Positions 61,020 to 64,000 of a stretch of DNA of 64,000 nucleotides are shown piece by piece. The translations under genes and the position numbers were made by a program. The stretch covers positions 51,008-115,007 of the forward strand of contig JASJAR010000013.1 of the NCBI GenBank assembly GCA_030066905.1, written 5' to 3'. Source of the stretch: Paracoccaceae bacterium (GTDB taxonomy: Bacteria; Pseudomonadota; Alphaproteobacteria; Rhodobacterales; Rhodobacteraceae). How positions within the stretch are numbered: position 1 is the first letter of the stretch; the number at the start of each line of letters is the position of its first letter. The notes beneath the pieces were generated by a model. That model saw only the letters and a program-made list of their open reading frames with translations, searched no databases and was not told the DNA's origin.

Positions 61020-61338
61020 TATGCGTTCCTTCGCGCGAGAACGGGCAGTGCGAGCGCGCCCAGCTTCCTGCATTCGACCGCCCCTGTCCATTGCCAAAGC
61101 CCTGCGGACCGGGGCCTGTCGCCGTCGCGCAACGGTTGCCCGCAAATGCGGCAGCATCCGCCAAGGCGCTCCAGACATGAGCGAAATCCCGCCGAAATTA
61201 TGGTCGAACGCGCACAATTCTCAGGACCCGGTTGGGCGATTGGGCAACACATGGCATAACTCCGCCAACGCCTAGGGGGATGGGCAGCAACGTCGCGAAA
61301 AGCGGCAAGCAGAAGAGACGCGGGACAGAAACGTTTTC
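61020..61338. other. Divergent gap between L,D-transpeptidase and DUF882 genes
   Basis: About 320 bases with the promoters of both peptidoglycan genes. TTGGGC at 61240-61245 and TATAAC-like CATAAC near 61255 lie in the plus direction but match poorly. No gene is supported; the open frame continuing from the transpeptidase is a shadow. Confidence 0.4.
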
Positions 61339-61908
61339 ATGGGCAAAGACGGCAACAGCGGTATCACCCGCCGTGGCGTGTTGCGTGCATTTGCAGCAAC
61401 GGCCGTGGCAGCAGTTCCAACCTACGCCAACGCGTTCGGCTTCCTCAGAGGCGGCGGCGACATCCGGCGGATCAAGATGTATTCGACCCGGACCGGCGAG
61501 AGCATCGACACGATCTACTGGATCGAGGGCGAGTACATCAAGGAAGCGCTCGCCGAGATCTCCTATTTCATGCGCGACTGGCGCTCGGATGCCAGAATCG
61601 GTATCGACACCCGCGCAATCGACATCTGGGCCGCCTCGCACCGGCTTCTCGACACCGACGACCCCTACATGATGCTGTCGGGCTACCGCAGCCCCGAGAC
61701 CAACGCGATGCTGCGCTCGCGGTCACGCTCGGTGGCCCGGAACTCGCTGCACATGAAGGGTCAGGCGGCCGACCTCAGGCTCGACGGCCGCAGCGTCCGC
61801 CAGATGGCCGCCGCCGCCGCCTCCTGCAATGCCGGCGGCGTGGGGAAGTACTCAAGGTCGAACTTCGTCCATATGGATTGCGGCCAGGTCCGCATCTGGG
61901 GCCGGTAG
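61339..61908 (+). CDS. DUF882/MepK-type murein endopeptidase
   Basis: A 189-residue exported protein with a Tat-like N-terminus (GITRRGVLRAFAATAVAAV, cleavage near YANA). The peptidase domain belongs to the YcbK/DUF882 group of zinc LAS-type enzymes: SGYRSPETNAMLR, the zinc ligands in SLHMKGQAADLRLDG (His, Asp) and FVHMDCGQVRIWG (His). In E. coli the homologue MepK cleaves 3-3 crosslinks made by L,D-transpeptidases, so the divergent neighbour makes the substrate. A strong terminator follows. Confidence 0.9.
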   Translation: MGKDGNSGITRRGVLRAFAATAVAAVPTYANAFGFLRGGGDIRRIKMYSTRTGESIDTIYWIEGEYIKEALAEISYFMRDWRSDARIGIDTRAIDIWAASHRLLDTDDPYMMLSGYRSPETNAMLRSRSRSVARNSLHMKGQAADLRLDGRSVRQMAAAAASCNAGGVGKYSRSNFVHMDCGQVRIWGR

Positions 61909-61935
61909 GCCACGCCCCCGGGCCGGACACGATCG

Positions 61936-61960
61936 CGCCGCCTCCGGGCGGCGTTTTTTT
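61936..61960 (+). terminator. Rho-independent terminator after the DUF882 gene
   Basis: CGCCGCC-TCCG-GGCGGCG with seven T residues (61954-61960), 28 bases after the stop codon. Confidence 0.92.
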
Positions 61961-61980
61961 GTCGGGCGGTGCGGTGGCGT

Positions 61981-62025
61981 TGGCGCACCCGAGAGGATTC
62001 GAACCTCTGGCCTCTGCCTTCGGAG
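61981..62025 (-). other. Attachment site: 3' fragment of tRNA-Arg(CCG)
   Basis: The minus strand contains the 3' part of a tRNA-Arg from the anticodon loop CTCCGAA through GGCAG, the T-arm AGAGGTTCGAATCCTCT and the acceptor CGGGTGC-G-CCA. The 5' half is missing: the anticodon 5' stem that should read CTGCC is ACCCG here. So it is a 45-base remnant that serves as attachment core of the integrative element. The intact tRNA-Arg should lie at the far end of the element, outside the window. Confidence 0.85.
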
Positions 62026-62071
62026 CGGGTCTAATGGGCTTTCCTAAACGTGCGATAGAGCCCGCTAGAGC

Positions 62072-62095
62072 GCTATAATCATTGAATAATTATAG
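62072..62095. repeat. Inverted repeat near the attachment site
   Basis: CTATAAT and ATTATAG flank a 10-base AT-rich centre, 47 bases inside the element. It could be an integrase arm-binding site or a promoter element; it is unlike the GC-rich hairpins elsewhere. Confidence 0.45.
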
Positions 62096-62204
62096 ACACG
62101 ACCAAACGCTGTGCCGAAAGCTCTATCCGAGAATACGCCTTGGTTTCCGGCCGCGTGGTTGCGTCCTGCTTTCGTGAAACCGGGCCCCAAACGAGGGTCT
62201 GAGC

Positions 62205-63563
62205 ATGCCGAAGCTCACGAAGCGATTTGTCGAAGCGGTCAAGCCGGGACCGAAGGGCACTGCGGTCTGGGATGACGAGGTGACCGGCTTCGGGCTCCGC
62301 GTCTACCCCTCCGGAAAGCGCAGTTACATCATCCAGTACCGCGCGCGGGGACGATGCCGCCGCTACACGATCGGCCGGCATGGAATCTGGACGCCCGAGA
62401 CGGCACGACGCGAGGCGAAGGCCCTGCTCGGCAACGTCGCCCGAGGCAACGACCCGGCCGAGGAGCGCGACGAGGATCGGAGGGCACTGACGGTCAAGCA
62501 GCTCTGCGAACAGTATATCGAGGAAATGGAGGCCGGTCTGATCATGGGCAAAGGCGGCCGCCCCAAGAGAGCCTCGACGATCGAGATCGATGTGGGCCGC
62601 ATCCGCCGACACATCATCCCCCTGCTCGGCACACGCCGGGTTCGCGACATCACCAAGCCGGACATGAACAACCTGATGAAGGACATCATCGCCGGAAAAA
62701 CACGCGTCGTGATGAAGACCGAGAAACTGCGCGGCAAGGCTATCGTCCGCGGGGGGCGTGGAACGGCAATTCGCACCATGGGACTTTTGGGCGGGATATT
62801 CTCCTACGCGGTGGAAGCTGGCGTAATCGACCACAACCCGACCCATGGATTGCGCAAGCCGAAATACCAAGTGCGCGACCGGCGGCTGAGCGAGGCGGAA
62901 TACCGGATCCTTGGCGGCATTCTGCGCCAGGCGCAGAAGAGCGACCACTATCGCCTGCATGCCGAGATCCTTTGGATCCTCGCCGTGACCGGCTGCCGAC
63001 GCGGCGAGATCATCAATCTCAGATGGAGCGAGGTCGATATCGAGGGGAGCTGCCTGCGGCTGATCGACAGCAAGGAGGGCGCGTCAGTGCGTCCCATTGG
63101 GCTTCCCGTGATCGAATACCTTGAAAGCAAGCGATCAACGCGGACCGGCACCTATGTCTTTCCCGGCCAGGGCATCGACAACGCGGTGGGCAACTTTCCC
63201 CAAAGCTGGAAGAAGCTCCTGACCGATACGCCGCTTTGGGATGTGACACCGCATGTCCTGCGGCACAGCTTCGCCAGTATCGCCAATGATATGGGCTTCA
63301 CCGAGATCACAATCGCTGCCCTGATCGGGCACGCGAAGGGCTCGGTCACGAGCCGATACGTGCACACGCTCGACTCAACGCTGATCATGGCGGCGGACAC
63401 GGTCGCGGGATACATCAAGGCCCTGTTGGAAGGCGTCGAGTTCCGGCGGAACACGTATACTCTTGACCGGGAGTCGCGACGGTCGGCCATCGAGCACATG
63501 CTGATCGAGTCTCGGCCTGCGCCGAAGCCAAAACTGCTTGAATATCGAGACGCGGGTCGTTGA
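62205..63563 (+). CDS. int: P4-type tyrosine integrase
   Basis: A 452-residue site-specific recombinase with the N-terminal DUF4102 domain (LTKRFVEAVKPGPKGTAVWD, GFGLRVYPSGKRSYIIQYR). Catalytic residues: Arg in LAVTGCRRGEIINLRW, His-x-x-Arg in PHVLRHSFASIAND, His in LIGHAKGSVTSRYVHT with the Tyr nucleophile after it. P4-type integrases use tRNA genes as targets, in agreement with the tRNA-Arg fragment 180 bases upstream. GAGGG precedes the ATG. The length is about 50 residues above many P4 integrases because of a longer middle part. Confidence 0.94.
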   Translation: MPKLTKRFVEAVKPGPKGTAVWDDEVTGFGLRVYPSGKRSYIIQYRARGRCRRYTIGRHGIWTPETARREAKALLGNVARGNDPAEERDEDRRALTVKQLCEQYIEEMEAGLIMGKGGRPKRASTIEIDVGRIRRHIIPLLGTRRVRDITKPDMNNLMKDIIAGKTRVVMKTEKLRGKAIVRGGRGTAIRTMGLLGGIFSYAVEAGVIDHNPTHGLRKPKYQVRDRRLSEAEYRILGGILRQAQKSDHYRLHAEILWILAVTGCRRGEIINLRWSEVDIEGSCLRLIDSKEGASVRPIGLPVIEYLESKRSTRTGTYVFPGQGIDNAVGNFPQSWKKLLTDTPLWDVTPHVLRHSFASIANDMGFTEITIAALIGHAKGSVTSRYVHTLDSTLIMAADTVAGYIKALLEGVEFRRNTYTLDRESRRSAIEHMLIESRPAPKPKLLEYRDAGR

Positions 63564-63881
63564 TACTGCGCTAAGGAATCCGAACACAGCGCAACCGCCG
63601 TTGGTTGCGAGGGCTCGCAACTCACGATTACTGCGGTTGGTGGAGGGCGTGGTACCGCGGCTTGTGGCGTGAAATTTGCCAACGCTTCAGATGGTGGCGT
63701 AGGTCGAGCAAGCTTGGCCTTCGGACCTGTTCAGCGCCTGCCTGGGGCGCTTCGTGCCCTTGTTTCGCATACCCACACCCCATACCCGCCTCAAGCTATT
63801 GAATTTCGGTCAGATGATCCGTGAGATCATTGACAGAGGACCTTAAGAGCGAAGACACTGAACGGAAAATGGACGAGGTGA
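63564..63881. other. Gap between the integrase and the IS3-type element
   Basis: About 320 bases with no supportable gene. A short frame at 63605-63802 is Trp/Arg-rich and has no ribosome site. A GATGATCCGTGAGATCATTG dyad lies near 63813-63832. Confidence 0.5.
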
Positions 63882-64000
63882 TGTGATCCCCGGAAACGCC
63901 CCCGATCTTGGGTAGAGTTTTTCGCATCGAATCCCTGGCTGGGAGAGGAGCGGAAACGCATGAAAGCATCGAAGTTCACGGACGCGCAGAAGGCGTTCAT
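63882..64000 (+). mobile_element. IS3-family insertion sequence, left end (partial)
   Basis: The likely left inverted repeat begins TGTGATCCCCGG at 63882, about 78 bases before the OrfA start. The rest is cut by the window edge, so the right end and exact boundary are unknown. Confidence 0.55.
63960..64000 (+). CDS. IS3-family transposase OrfA, N-terminal 13 codons (partial)
   Basis: The frame from ATG at 63960 reads MKASKFTDAQKAF. This is the typical start of IS3-family OrfA, the helix-turn-helix DNA-binding part of the transposase, with GGGAGAGGAG ten bases upstream. Only 41 bases are present. Confidence 0.7.
   Translation, partial: MKASKFTDAQKAF

Larger units (their letters stand above)
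61981..64000. mobile_element. Left end of an integrative element in tRNA-Arg (partial)
   Basis: The region begins with the tRNA-Arg fragment and continues with an integrase and an insertion sequence; composition is less GC-rich than the chromosome. It extends past the right edge, so cargo is unknown. Confidence 0.8.

Noticed and set aside
63605..63802. A 65-codon frame after the integrase
   Set aside because: Trp/Arg-rich, without ribosome site or family resemblance, inside a gap before the IS element.

Overview
The window is chromosomal DNA of very high GC from an alphaproteobacterium, almost certainly of the order Rhodobacterales. The signs are a ctrA-sciP pair, a Usg-family gene, trmFO, an alphaproteobacterial-type LexA motif (GTTC-N7-GTTC), an IalB-type exported protein and the envelope cluster pyrH-frr-uppS-cdsA-dxr-rseP-bamA-skp-fabZ. 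Calls come from reading translated sequence and motifs by eye; no database search was run.

Layout. 1-3.1 kb: an acyl/acetyl-CoA synthetase coupled to a 2-oxoacid dehydrogenase E1 in which alpha and beta subunits are fused; the fusion runs off the left edge. 3.2-8 kb: a membrane protein, tRNA-Leu(CAA), two glycosyltransferases, ExoD-like and DsbB-like membrane proteins and usg. 8.2-16.3 kb: gyrA, an exported barrel-like protein, trmFO, a methyltransferase, gluQRS, hisI and an IscU-like protein. 16.3-16.8 kb: a 43-residue membrane protein behind two tandem LexA boxes and ahead of an intrinsic terminator. 16.8-22.8 kb: recG-ligA, then ctrA and sciP. 22.9-34.7 kb: mnmA, the envelope and isoprenoid cluster, pyrH and miaA. 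34.7-45.6 kb: an AraC-type regulator with a 21-bp-period direct repeat downstream, two peptide-type substrate-binding proteins, a GMC oxidoreductase, a PAN-domain protein and an ABC transporter operon. 45.6-61.9 kb: lytic transglycosylase, ssb, an M50/CBS protease, aroKB, xerD, a CNNM/CorC protein, a HerA-like ATPase, a possible small RNA, an IalB-like protein, a second KAS/ACP pair, an L,D-transpeptidase and a DUF882 peptidase. 61.98 kb to the right edge: the start of an integrative element, with a 45-bp 3' fragment of tRNA-Arg(CCG) as attachment site, a P4-type integrase and the first bases of an IS3-family insertion sequence.

Three near-complete copies of a 171-172-bp element with inverted ends (3979, 37502, 57621) and several fragments lie between genes. 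A separate double-hairpin motif occurs at two convergent gene ends (7723 and 24030).

Most genes are housekeeping, grouped by function: envelope assembly (bamA, skp, rseP, uppS, cdsA, fabZ), cell-cycle control (ctrA, sciP), tRNA modification (trmFO, gluQRS, mnmA, miaA) and DNA repair (recG, ligA, ssb). The least explained parts are the SOS-controlled small membrane protein, the regulated transporter/oxidoreductase locus and the structured intergenic repeats.
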